From positions 310,001-374,000 of the forward strand of contig NZ_CP162139.1 in NCBI RefSeq assembly GCF_040833985.1: DNA of 64,000 nt, written 5' to 3'. Below, in pieces: positions 55,559 through 63,604 of this stretch. The DNA is from Leptospira sp. WS4.C2 (GTDB taxonomy: Bacteria; Spirochaetota; Leptospiria; Leptospirales; Leptospiraceae). Position numbers and translations under genes: made by a program. The notes under the pieces are model-generated. The model saw only the letters and a program-made list of their open reading frames with translations. It was not told the origin of the DNA and made no database searches. Position 1 is the stretch's first letter. Every line of letters begins with the position of its first letter.

Positions 55559-56737
55559 TTAGAAATTCAAACAAAAACCAAACAAGGCACAAAGACCTAC
55601 AATGATCCAAGAGGGGAGTTTCCAGAACATAAGTAAAACAAACCCGAGTGCAAATACAACAAAATCAAATCGATTGAAGATGGCTTCTGTCCAAACAGGA
55701 GAATATAATGCCGCAATGAGTAAACCAACAACCACTGAATTGATTCCTGCAATGGATTGTTTTAACCAAGTTTCCTTTCGAAACCTTTCCCAAACAGGAA
55801 GGACACCGATGATGAGTAAGTATGCTGGTAAAAAAGCGGAAAACAAACAAAAGATCCCACCCCAGATCCCATTCGGTGTTATTTGAGATACCGTTCCAAG
55901 ATAAGCAGTGAAGGTAAAGAGGGGGCCGGGAATGGCTTGGGCGGCACCATAACCCACCATAAACATTTGGTTCGATACCAAACCAGTTGTGACTACTTCT
56001 TCTTTGAGTAAAGGAAGTACAACATGTCCTCCACCAAACACTAAAGAACCTACACGAAAAAAACTATCAAAGATTCTTAAGGACTGATTTTGTAAAAAGT
56101 TCGAGAGAAAGGGAAGGAAAAGTAAGATTAGAAAAAAAATGGTAAGCAGTGTATAAGAGTAGAGATGAGAAATTTTAAATCCAGAAGGAGAGTGGGGAAG
56201 ACCTGCTTCTTTTTTTAAAAAGAAAAAACCAAAAACTCCACCTAACAAAATAGGAAGAAGCTGGCCGAATGTACCACCAATGGCTACAGATAAAACCAAT
56301 GCGAGTAATGCCAAACTAATCCTTTCTTTATCAGGACAAAGTTTTACACCCATAGACCAAACTGCATGAGAGACCACCACCGCAGCAGCAATTTTGAATC
56401 CATGTAAAACACCTTGGTTCCAAAATTCGGGATACAAACCAACTCCAAGCCCAAAAAGAATCAAAAGGACAGCGGAGGGAAGAGTGAAACCAAACCAAGC
56501 AAGGATCCCACCTGGGATTCCACCACGAATTTGTCCAATGGCGATTCCCACTTGGCTACTGGCAGGGCCGGGTAAAAACTGAGAAAGAGCAACTAAGTCT
56601 GCATAGGCGGAAGAAGTGATCCATTTTTTATTCTCTACAAACTCATGTTGAAAATAACCCAAATGGGCAATTGGGCCTCCAAAAGAAGTACATCCCAAAA
56701 TCAAAAAAGTTTTGAATAGGTCCCAGTATAGATTCAC
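55559..56737 (-). CDS. chrA: Chromate transporter ChrA (two-domain form)
   Basis: 392 residues with two homologous CHR halves. The first half has TSFGGPIAHLGYFQHEFV and LPGPASSQVGIAIG. The second has GSLVFGGGHVVLPLLKEEVV and AIPGPLFTFTAYLG. Each half has about six helices. ChrA exports chromate by proton or sulfate exchange, although many homologues have not been tested. No chrB or chromate-reductase gene is adjacent. Confidence 0.92.
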   Translation of the reverse strand: MNLYWDLFKTFLILGCTSFGGPIAHLGYFQHEFVENKKWITSSAYADLVALSQFLPGPASSQVGIAIGQIRGGIPGGILAWFGFTLPSAVLLILFGLGVGLYPEFWNQGVLHGFKIAAAVVVSHAVWSMGVKLCPDKERISLALLALVLSVAIGGTFGQLLPILLGGVFGFFFLKKEAGLPHSPSGFKISHLYSYTLLTIFFLILLFLPFLSNFLQNQSLRIFDSFFRVGSLVFGGGHVVLPLLKEEVVTTGLVSNQMFMVGYGAAQAIPGPLFTFTAYLGTVSQITPNGIWGGIFCLFSAFLPAYLLIIGVLPVWERFRKETWLKQSIAGINSVVVGLLIAALYSPVWTEAIFNRFDFVVFALGFVLLMFWKLPSWIIVGLCALFGFCLNF

Positions 56738-56793
56738 GGATTTCCTCTTTTTATATCCAATAACAAAGTCTTGAGATTTGAACTTTCTTTTTC

Positions 56794-57396
56794 CTAGTTT
56801 AGATTGTCTTTCATTAATTTGGCAATGGCTCTTTCATTTTCGCCAGGTAATAATTCCAATTCCTTGATGACTAAATTTCTGCGTTCCTCGGAATGGTTTT
56901 GGCTTAGTTTCTGTTTTCCTTCTATATGAGTGATTTTGATTTCAAAGGGAACAATTCCTTTTTTTAATCCTTCAATGTATTGAGTGTCTACCTGATCCAT
57001 TTTGTATTTTGAATCTTTGGACTCAAATTTTTTGACAAGTGCCTGTAAACTCTTATGAATTTTCTCTGGGTCTTCCACAATGTTTAGAATTCCTTTCGCG
57101 TGTACTGCTATAAAATTCCAAGTGGGAACGGACCGATCAGTTTCATACCAAGCCGGCGAAATATAACAATGAGGTCCAGAAAAGATACAAAGCACTTCTT
57201 TCCCGAAACTATTTTTTTGTGGATTTGGTTTTGCAAAGTGACCAATTAACGATTGTTTGTCATCGGAAAGAAGTAAGGGCAAATGAGTCGCTATCATCTC
57301 TCCATTATTTTCAGAAACCAAAATAGAAAAGGAATTCTCTTCAATACATTGGTAAATGAACTCAGTTTCCATTTTAAAATGCTCGGGAATATACAC
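56794..57396 (-). CDS. FMN-binding PaiB-like protein
   Basis: 200 residues. The family opening MYIPEHFK, the ATHLPLLL segment and ISPAWYETDRSVPTWNFIAVHAKG are diagnostic of the PaiB/FMN-binding split-barrel group, named for a Bacillus negative regulator. The start is GTG with GAGGAG 9 nt upstream. A GNAT gene lies 25 bp upstream, recalling the paiA (acetyltransferase)-paiB pairing in Bacillus, though that acetyltransferase is only generically similar. Confidence 0.88.
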   Translation of the reverse strand: MYIPEHFKMETEFIYQCIEENSFSILVSENNGEMIATHLPLLLSDDKQSLIGHFAKPNPQKNSFGKEVLCIFSGPHCYISPAWYETDRSVPTWNFIAVHAKGILNIVEDPEKIHKSLQALVKKFESKDSKYKMDQVDTQYIEGLKKGIVPFEIKITHIEGKQKLSQNHSEERRNLVIKELELLPGENERAIAKLMKDNLN

Positions 57397-57421
57397 AGTT
57401 ACAAACTCCTCTGAAAAATAA

Positions 57422-57871
57422 TTAAACAGACTTCCAAAAATAAGTCAAAAATTCCATTTCTTCTACGAAAGCTTCTTTTGCATACAAAGCACGAGCTTCT
57501 TTATTATGTGTGGAAGTGGAGAGTTCCAAACCTTTGCCAGAATTGGCTTTGGTAAAAAATTTGGCTTCGGCTATTAATTGTTTGGCGAGTCCTTGTTTGC
57601 GGAATTCTTTTTTTACAAAAAGGTCATTTAAGAGGTAAGATCTTTGCATGGATATAGAAGAAAACACTGGGTAAAGTTGTGTGAATCCGGCAATGTCTCC
57701 TGATTTTGAGTCTTCTGCCAAAAAAATAACGGACTGTCCATGTTCCATTCTGTCTTTAAGAAATCGCATAGCGCCTGCTATGTCTGAATTTTGTCCGTAA
57801 AATTGTCTGTATTCATCGAAAATTTCGGAGAGTTTGGAAACGTCTTTATAGTTAGCTTGTCTAATTTTCAT
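57422..57871 (-). CDS. GNAT N-acetyltransferase
   Basis: 149 residues, a complete GNAT fold. The acetyl-CoA loop is FVKKEFRKQGLAKQLI (R/Q-X-X-G-X-A pattern, about residues 90-105), followed by the ELSTSTHNKEARALYAKEAFVE ending typical of small-molecule acetyltransferases. Substrate unknown; linkage to the PaiB-like gene suggests a polyamine or amino-acid target, which is inference. It overlaps the upstream membrane-protein gene by 11 bp. Confidence 0.88.
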   Translation of the reverse strand: MKIRQANYKDVSKLSEIFDEYRQFYGQNSDIAGAMRFLKDRMEHGQSVIFLAEDSKSGDIAGFTQLYPVFSSISMQRSYLLNDLFVKKEFRKQGLAKQLIAEAKFFTKANSGKGLELSTSTHNKEARALYAKEAFVEEMEFLTYFWKSV

Positions 57872-58268
57872 ATTTGGGTACCAATGAGAAACAAATTACC
57901 GATAAAAATGCTGTTACCGGTGTAGCCAGTAAAGTTTCTAAATTGGTGAGGGCAACTAGATTCCCAATGGTATTGAGTAAAAAAATAATACCAATGAATC
58001 CAAACACAAGTCGAATCCAGATAGGCACCAAACCTTGGTTTATGTATTGTAAATAGCGAATGCATGCCCAAAGAAAAAATCCATTTACGACAAAGGATAT
58101 TGATTCCATAACATACATTTCTTCTACACTGCCAAGCCTTCCTCCCCAAAGATATTGGTAGGGTATGAGTTGGAGGAGGGCAACAATATGAAAGATCATG
58201 GTAAAAGAAAACAAAACGATTAAAATTTTACTTGCGATGGTTCTAGTTTTTTTGGATGGATTCCACAT
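57861..58268 (-). CDS. Four-helix membrane protein, hypothetical
   Basis: 135 residues with four predicted membrane helices (about 12-35, 50-70, 83-107, 110-130) and a basic N-terminus (WNPSKKTR). No catalytic motif is visible and no family is recognised. Its 3' end overlaps the GNAT start by 11 bp, and its start is one base from the DinB-family stop, so it belongs to this minus-strand run. Confidence 0.72.
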   Translation of the reverse strand: MWNPSKKTRTIASKILIVLFSFTMIFHIVALLQLIPYQYLWGGRLGSVEEMYVMESISFVVNGFFLWACIRYLQYINQGLVPIWIRLVFGFIGIIFLLNTIGNLVALTNLETLLATPVTAFLSVICFSLVPKYEN

Positions 58269-58269
58269 T

Positions 58270-58767
58270 TTATTTTCCTACTGTTTGAAGGTAATATACA
58301 AAATCAATTTCGGGAGAAATGCCACCTAATTGTGTTATGGCGGCAGTGATTTGTCCTCTATGGTGGGTGCGGTGGTTAAAGTTATGTTGGACCACATCAC
58401 TGAAAATCAGCTCTGCTTCAAACCCGCGCATGGTTTTATAACGAAAGAGAGTGGGCCAAATCGAATGATCGAGACCTTGTAGCCAAGTGTCCCACAATTC
58501 CAAGGTTTGGATCATTCGTATTTCTAATGTTTGGCGATCAGGTTCAATTTCTTCTGCGAGAGAAGCCGGCACATAGACTTCGCCCACAAGCCTTGAATAC
58601 CAAACTTTCTCCACCAGTAACAAATGATTCAGCGTTCCATGGATTGATTTAAAAAATAAACCCACATCCTTTTTGTAATTTTCCTCAGAAATATTTCTGA
58701 GTGATTCATATAAAAGTTTTGTGGCCCAAATATGATAAGCATTGTTTCGTAAGAAAAAATCTTTCAT
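58270..58767 (-). CDS. DinB-family four-helix protein
   Basis: 165 residues. The DinB/YfiT metal-binding pattern is present: the first His in IHGTLNHLLLVEKVW (about residue 48) and the pair in FNHRTHHRGQITA (about 138-142). Members bind a divalent metal and many are thiol-dependent transferases; activity here is unknown. It is the first gene of a run reading towards 56.8 kb, just downstream of the palindromic repeat element. Confidence 0.85.
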   Translation of the reverse strand: MKDFFLRNNAYHIWATKLLYESLRNISEENYKKDVGLFFKSIHGTLNHLLLVEKVWYSRLVGEVYVPASLAEEIEPDRQTLEIRMIQTLELWDTWLQGLDHSIWPTLFRYKTMRGFEAELIFSDVVQHNFNHRTHHRGQITAAITQLGGISPEIDFVYYLQTVGK

Positions 58768-58836
58768 ACAGAATGGTTTTTATTATTATCGAGGGAAATC
58801 AATGACTTAAATTGGGGCGCCTCGAAATTGTTAGTT

Positions 58837-58940
58837 GAAAGGAATCTTTTTTGTGACACGACCGCGCCCTACGTTCCAATCTTTCCCTTCGGGAAAGGAT
58901 TTCCACTGCGGTCGCTGGCGCGGGAAAAAATCTTCCTTTC
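58837..58940. repeat. GC-rich nested palindromic repeat, copy 1
   Basis: Three nested inverted repeats: 58837-58852 with 58925-58940 (14 of 16 matches), CCGCGCC 58862-58868 with GGCGCGG 58917-58923, and CTTTCCC 58881-58887 with GGGAAAG 58891-58897 at the centre. Its reverse complement matches copy 2 (60439-60510); over the first 32 bases 26 are identical. It is much more GC-rich than its surroundings. It resembles REP or small MITE-like elements and may also terminate the transcript of the PhyH gene. Confidence 0.7.
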
Positions 58941-58950
58941 ATTCAAATTC

Positions 58951-59721
58951 CTAAACTAATCGGAAGAGGGTATTCTTTTTAGGATCTTTCGATTGGTAGC
59001 CTTCGTCTGGAAAGTGATTCCATTTTTCTTGGGTTTGTTTTTTTTCTGGAAAGTTTGTGTATAGGATGTCAAAGGAAAAACGGTTCGAACTATAATTCCC
59101 TTTGTGAATCAGATGAGCAGAAAACACCAAAAGATCTCCTGGTTTGTGTGGGACAAGGATTTGGGTTTCCATGTCTTCGTGATTTTTCCTTTCTTCCAAC
59201 TCCAAACGCACTTGCCTTTCTTTCTCTGTATCCCAACGAATGTGCGAACCAGGTACAAACCAAAGCCCAGGATCTTCTTCTAAGGGAATACGAAAATGCC
59301 AAACATAGTCTTTATGAATGCGTTTTTTTTGTTCCTCTTCTGGAATGCCAAGGTATTGGATGTCCCTATGCCAATAGGGGAGTTTGTTTGAATCCATAGG
59401 ATTATAAAAAATCTGCGTATTGAGAAAGAATATAGGATCTTTGAAAACCAAACTACAAACATCGAGTAACAAATCGGATCCAATGAATTGAAACAATGTA
59501 TTCCTATCTTCTTTGTTTTTTGTATACTTTGTGGATGTAAGGTAAGCACTATTGACATTCTTAGGATTTTGAAATTCCTGTAACCATTCCAAATGAGATC
59601 GGACAAGAATTTCTTTTAACAATTCGATTTTACCCATTGGGATGTAGTTTGGAAACAAATAGTAACCCAATGTTTCTAATTGTGATTTCGCATTAACATT
59701 TGAAAGAATCACCTCATTCAT
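58951..59721 (-). CDS. Phytanoyl-CoA dioxygenase (PhyH) family protein
   Basis: 256 residues. Iron(II)/2-oxoglutarate oxygenase fold. The metal site is H-X-D in YWHRDIQYLG and the distal His in FSAHLIHKGNYSSN, followed by RFSFDILYTN with the 2-oxoglutarate-binding Arg. Substrate unknown. It forms a two-gene unit with the GNAT gene upstream (9 bp apart), and this unit is bracketed by the two palindromic repeats. Confidence 0.88.
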   Translation of the reverse strand: MNEVILSNVNAKSQLETLGYYLFPNYIPMGKIELLKEILVRSHLEWLQEFQNPKNVNSAYLTSTKYTKNKEDRNTLFQFIGSDLLLDVCSLVFKDPIFFLNTQIFYNPMDSNKLPYWHRDIQYLGIPEEEQKKRIHKDYVWHFRIPLEEDPGLWFVPGSHIRWDTEKERQVRLELEERKNHEDMETQILVPHKPGDLLVFSAHLIHKGNYSSNRFSFDILYTNFPEKKQTQEKWNHFPDEGYQSKDPKKNTLFRLV

Positions 59722-59730
59722 TTCAATCGA

Positions 59731-60342
59731 CTATATTTGTTTTTCCATATAGTGGTGAGAAGGAATGGTCCCCTCCCAACCCAAAGGATGTCTGGTTTCT
59801 TTGATTTGAAAACCTAACTTTTGATATAAGGCTATGGCAGGTTCATTTTCTGCCGATACATCCAAAGAAGCGGTTTTATATTTTGTTTCTTTGGAGATCA
59901 TATACTCAATGAGCTTTTTTGCGATCCCTTTGTTTCTTTCTGTTTCTAGGACGGCAATATGACCTAAATACAAACATCCTGATTTTGGTGGTTGGATGAT
60001 GGTTTCTGTTTTGAGACCTCGTGCCATCACTTTCGGAGCACGAAAGTCGTAGACAGATAAGATGCGAAGAGCAGTTCCTAACGTGAGTGCTAAAAAACTG
60101 GGTTGCGAGTACGAAAGGATAGAACCAACGACCCGACCCTCAATCTCTGCCACAAAATGATTGGTATACGAAACCGTATTTCCCCGACGAACATATGATG
60201 AATTCAAAAAATCAAAGGCAGTTTTTTTTCCTTCTTGGAACACAAAAGTCCAGGCTTTGGGCCCTGAAGAATAGATGAGAGGGACTATGGAATTAAGATC
60301 AGATGATTTTGCATTACGAATGGTTAGGTGGGTGTTGGTCAT
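59731..60342 (-). CDS. GNAT N-acetyltransferase
   Basis: 203 residues. The acetyl-CoA-binding segment is LYLGHIAVLETERNKGIAKKLIEYM, and ENEPAIALYQKLGFQIKETR is the usual C-terminal motif. An N-terminal part of about 55 residues precedes the first core strands. Substrate unknown. No ribosome site is seen before the ATG. An AT-rich set of mutually exclusive inverted repeats lies 29-63 bp upstream. Confidence 0.86.
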   Translation of the reverse strand: MTNTHLTIRNAKSSDLNSIVPLIYSSGPKAWTFVFQEGKKTAFDFLNSSYVRRGNTVSYTNHFVAEIEGRVVGSILSYSQPSFLALTLGTALRILSVYDFRAPKVMARGLKTETIIQPPKSGCLYLGHIAVLETERNKGIAKKLIEYMISKETKYKTASLDVSAENEPAIALYQKLGFQIKETRHPLGWEGTIPSHHYMEKQI

Positions 60343-60370
60343 GATAGGTGCGGAAAAATGGAGTCCTTAA

Positions 60371-60405
60371 TTTTAGATAGCTAACTATCCAAAATTTTTT
60401 TGGAT
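60371..60405 (-). promoter_or_regulatory. Overlapping inverted repeats upstream of GNAT gene
   Basis: Two hairpins share the middle arm: ATCCAAAA (60387-60394) pairs with TTTTGGAT (60398-60405), and CTATCCAAAA (60385-60394) pairs with TTTTAGATAG (60371-60380, one mismatch). They cannot form together. The layout could be an attenuator or two operator half-sites. All are AT-rich and weak. Confidence 0.35.
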
Positions 60406-60438
60406 CAGTTGGATTCGTCAATAGAGAATTCAATCTCC

Positions 60439-60510
60439 CCGCGCCCCGGATCACAGCGGAAATCCTTTCCGTTAGGAAAGATTGCAGCGGAGAGCCGGAG
60501 ATGTGCGCCC
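60439..60510. repeat. GC-rich palindromic repeat, copy 2
   Basis: Begins CCGCGCC and contains CAGCGGAAATCCTTTCC, the hairpin CTTTCC/GGAAAG (60465-60470/60475-60480, GTTA loop) and GGAAAGATTG. It lies in opposite orientation to copy 1 and lacks copy 1's outer AT-rich arms. It sits between the GNAT gene and the end of the PCuAC-barrel gene. Confidence 0.7.
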
Positions 60511-60528
60511 AGAAAAGAAAATTAAATT

Positions 60529-62142
60529 TTAAAATGTAAAAGAGGCAAATACATTGATGAGTTCTCTTGTTCCCAGTTGTGGTCCGTTTAGATTTTGATG
60601 GAAGGGTTTGCCATATTCAAATCCAAATCGTGCTCCTTGTAAAATTCCGCTTGTGACAAGAAAGTTGATGCCGATGAGTAGGTCGCTACGCATTCCTCCT
60701 TGGCGGTAGGGATCGTTTTGTGGGTCCATTTTGGGGTCTAGTGTGGCATCTAATCCTTGTAAGTTGAGCCACCTTTGTTTGGCTACGCGAACAGAAAAAG
60801 ACGTGGATTCGTGCACAAGAAAAGAAACCCATCCAGAAACTTCGTATCTATTTCCAAATCGATAATTGTTGTCATTTTTTCCTATACGTAAGGTGGCTTG
60901 TGATTGGGCACCCCAGGAAATTCTTTTATAATTCCCGTTATACGATAGTTGTGGTAACAAACTGTAGGTGCCTGTTCCTGGTTGCATATTATATGGCACT
61001 TTTTGTTTTCCCATCATGGGCATATTGTCCCTTTCATCGATCGAACCTGTAGGAAGCGAAAGGCCCATCCCTGTAAAAAGATTCTGATGTTCTGTTTTAA
61101 TCAATCGGTAAGCTGTACTAAAACTTACGTCCCCGATTCCTGCAGAACTCATTGGTGCTCGATCAAAATTACTGGATACCATAGTCATTTTGTTTTTTAC
61201 TGCAGGAACCATAAACATAATCATCCACTTATCGGAAATGGAAGTCATTGCACTTACCATATTCATTTCCATCACCATATCTGTCGGAACAGACATGTAA
61301 TTGTACTTGTTAGGCGAAATCACGGGAATGGTAGTTCCTAAGGGAGAACTTGTTATCAAACTTCCTGTTGGCATTTGCACCGTTGGGTCTGTAAAAGGAA
61401 AATATAAGGTTCCAAGATCTGATAAACCACTGGTTCCTGACTGCAAACCCCACATCTTCATTCCCATATAACGGTAATCAATCATCCACTTTCCCTTTTC
61501 ATGGATATGTGGGTTCATGACTCCTGCAGGAGCTAAGGCGTCAGCTCGGTTGTGTTGTTCATGTCCCGTATGACCTGAATGGTCATGATTCGAATGGTCT
61601 TCGTTAGGTGAATCATTTGGATCATAAGTAGACATATCCGTTTCGCTAGAACCGTTCAAAGGAGATGGTTCCTCTTTTTTGGATGAGTTACCAGACGTAT
61701 TTGAATGAATATCTTTGTTAGGTGGATTTGATTCCACAGGAATATTGATTTGAACCTCCGACCCATCGGAAAATAGAAAACGAAAGGGAATGGATTCTTT
61801 TAGATTGAGAGGAGATTTGATTCCAAAGAGCATGATATGATAACCCTTCGGAGTGAGAGGAACGGAGCTCTTTTTGGGAATGGTGATTTCAGAAACTGGA
61901 ATCATTTTCATTCCTGATTCCGTTGGTTTCATTGTGAATAACTCTACTCGGTCTGCTATGTTTGATTTTGCTTCGATGAGTGTTTTTTCTGTATCGGAAG
62001 TATTGTTTAGAGTCAAATAAACTAAGGAAGTTCGTGATGTTGTATATTTGATATAAGCATTCTCAAGTTTTACCTCTTTTGAAAATAGAGGAGTGGTTAA
62101 AATAAGTAAGATGGTTATAATTTTAAGTTTCATGTTGTTCAT
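60529..62142 (-). CDS. PCuAC copper-chaperone domain fused to outer-membrane beta-barrel
   Basis: 537 residues. A signal peptide (about 1-21) precedes a PCuAC domain (about 24-138): VELFTMKPTESGMKM, then GYHIMLFGI. The Met and His-X-Met ligands remain (M80, H102, M104), but the usual His of VELH is Phe69. A Ser/Asp/His-rich linker (about 140-200, DHSNHDHSGHTGHEQH) leads to a Met-rich beta-barrel (about 205-537) ending in Phe (FASFTF), a BAM-type signal. Copper or other soft-metal handling at the outer membrane is inferred. AAAAGGACC precedes the ATG. Confidence 0.82.
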   Translation of the reverse strand: MNNMKLKIITILLILTTPLFSKEVKLENAYIKYTTSRTSLVYLTLNNTSDTEKTLIEAKSNIADRVELFTMKPTESGMKMIPVSEITIPKKSSVPLTPKGYHIMLFGIKSPLNLKESIPFRFLFSDGSEVQINIPVESNPPNKDIHSNTSGNSSKKEEPSPLNGSSETDMSTYDPNDSPNEDHSNHDHSGHTGHEQHNRADALAPAGVMNPHIHEKGKWMIDYRYMGMKMWGLQSGTSGLSDLGTLYFPFTDPTVQMPTGSLITSSPLGTTIPVISPNKYNYMSVPTDMVMEMNMVSAMTSISDKWMIMFMVPAVKNKMTMVSSNFDRAPMSSAGIGDVSFSTAYRLIKTEHQNLFTGMGLSLPTGSIDERDNMPMMGKQKVPYNMQPGTGTYSLLPQLSYNGNYKRISWGAQSQATLRIGKNDNNYRFGNRYEVSGWVSFLVHESTSFSVRVAKQRWLNLQGLDATLDPKMDPQNDPYRQGGMRSDLLIGINFLVTSGILQGARFGFEYGKPFHQNLNGPQLGTRELINVFASFTF

Positions 62143-62210
62143 TGGTCCTTTTCCAAAAAATCATACTGGCTACTAAATTCACCAGTATGACAAGTGTTTG
62201 GAGAGAAAGC

Positions 62211-62996
62211 TTACATTTCTGTATTCGATACTATGGAACCAACTGTGAAAGAAGTGATCGTCACTCCGTTCAATACAAAGCCCAATCGATTACCACCGGT
62301 ATATACGGGAACGTTCATCATTTGCATGATAGGATAGTAGGACATAGATCCTCTTTCTGTATCTGTGAGTTCCGAACATGGTTTGTTAAAACCATTTAAG
62401 AATCTGGATCCACCTGGCGTGGATTGAAAATCCAAACAGTAGGTATAACTAGTTCCCACTGCTGGTATGGGTGCGACCACAGATCCACCTTTACCTGTGT
62501 TTCCAAACACATTAGAAGCATTTTTGTATTGTGTTTGTGCTCCAGCGATCAAACGATATGTGGGTCCGCTGAGTACACTTCCCGTTCCATAGGCAATCAC
62601 ATCGAGTGTGCTAGTTGTCGAGTTTAAGGTAAAAGAAACTTCGATATTGGTTCCTCCTTTACTTGTGGCGAGCATCACATCTCCCTTTGTATACAAAACA
62701 GAGGATGTGTTCGTTCCTGTTGCTCCTTTTATGATTTCTGTCTGCGTTAGATCTAAATTGTTAAATCCATTTTCATCACATGCATAGATCGAATATTTAA
62801 TCCTAGGTTTACTTTCAACCTGCGTTAAATTGCTCGTGATCGCGGATGAAGAAGAGATGGCGCAACCTGGGTTGATGTTGGCCGCTGCAAGTAAAGTTAG
62901 TAAATTCGAAGAATGATTGGCCTCCGTATTTTTAGCCATACTGCAATTGATCGAGACCAAACATATAAGAGAGATGGAATATAGATTCTTAAACAT
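62211..62996 (-). CDS. Lipoprotein, hypothetical
   Basis: 261 residues. The lipobox-like VSINC (Cys18) marks a lipoprotein. The mature part is Ser/Thr/Asn/Gly-rich and probably all-beta, with Cys pairs (PGCAISS, YACDENG, YTYCLDF, KPCSELT) and a Met-rich stretch (YYPIMQMMNV). No family is recognised. It lies 68 bp before the PCuAC-barrel gene on the same strand and is probably part of the same transcript. AAAGGTAATTTT precedes the ATG. Confidence 0.72.
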   Translation of the reverse strand: MFKNLYSISLICLVSINCSMAKNTEANHSSNLLTLLAAANINPGCAISSSSAITSNLTQVESKPRIKYSIYACDENGFNNLDLTQTEIIKGATGTNTSSVLYTKGDVMLATSKGGTNIEVSFTLNSTTSTLDVIAYGTGSVLSGPTYRLIAGAQTQYKNASNVFGNTGKGGSVVAPIPAVGTSYTYCLDFQSTPGGSRFLNGFNKPCSELTDTERGSMSYYPIMQMMNVPVYTGGNRLGFVLNGVTITSFTVGSIVSNTEM

Positions 62997-63065
62997 AAAA
63001 TTACCTTTGTATTGAAGTCCAAGGATTGAACCTTTGGCTCAGTGATCCTAATTGATTGTTTTACT

Positions 63066-63083
63066 GTTCCTTCGGAAAGGAAC
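63066..63083 (-). other. Hairpin after Cys/His-rich gene
   Basis: GTTCCTT (63066-63072) pairs perfectly with AAGGAAC (63077-63083) around a 4-nt loop. It lies 16 bp past the stop of the minus-strand gene at 63099. No T-run follows on either strand, so it is a weak terminator candidate or a processing site. Confidence 0.35.
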
Positions 63084-63098
63084 GAACTTAAGTAGCTC

Positions 63099-63512
63099 TT
63101 AGGTAAGGGTATGTCTTGGTGGTTTGTCAGGTGGGTGCGAAAATCCGGTCAAGAGATGGAAGTTTATCTTGAAGGGTAGAATGATTACATCATATGCGAT
63201 TTTGTTTAGAAACTTTGATTCAAAGGGGAAACTGGGATTCATTAATTGGGATTGGAGAACTTTTGTTGCCAATTTTTTTTTGGCACAGGAACATTGATGA
63301 GGTCCATTGCTTTTAGTTAGGTGGCAAGTGATTCGTTTCGAAGGTGTTGGATCTTCTTCTCTATGGATTTCGTTTTTGGAACCATGATTGCAATGGCAAA
63401 CCATTGAGAGTTGATACAAAGATTGTGCAAGCAGTCCCGTTTCCAAAAATAGGATTTTACCTATAAAGGGAAGTAGGATTAAAATCGATGCAATTTGTAT
63501 CCAACGTTTCAT
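63099..63512 (-). CDS. Membrane-anchored Cys/His-rich protein, possible metal binder
   Basis: 137 residues from the ATG at 63512; TTG three codons earlier is possible. A hydrophobic N-terminal segment (about 5-25) precedes a cluster CHCNHG (39-44), then ITCHL and HQCSCAKK, giving five Cys and five His within about 40 residues. This fits a soft-metal site (copper or zinc) on the periplasmic side. The rest is Pro/His-rich. No family is recognised. It sits between a NosY-like permease and the PCuAC-barrel operon and has an FNR/CRP-like box upstream. Confidence 0.7.
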   Translation of the reverse strand: MKRWIQIASILILLPFIGKILFLETGLLAQSLYQLSMVCHCNHGSKNEIHREEDPTPSKRITCHLTKSNGPHQCSCAKKKLATKVLQSQLMNPSFPFESKFLNKIAYDVIILPFKINFHLLTGFSHPPDKPPRHTLT

Positions 63513-63526
63513 GGTAGTCAAATCTT

Positions 63527-63568
63527 ATTCTACTCAATCCATCTTGATCTATCCATGATCTAAATCAA
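63527..63568 (-). promoter_or_regulatory. FNR/CRP-like box with class II promoter spacing
   Basis: On the minus strand TTGATTTAGATCAT (63568-63555) differs by one base from the FNR consensus TTGAT-N4-ATCAA. A TAGAAT -10 lies at 63532-63527. A start 7 nt downstream (63520) would put the box centre at -41.5, the classic activator position. The resulting leader before the ATG at 63512 would be only about 8 nt. Confidence 0.5.
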
Positions 63569-63604
63569 GTGGATTCAATTATTTGTTCGCATCAGATATA
63601 AAAA

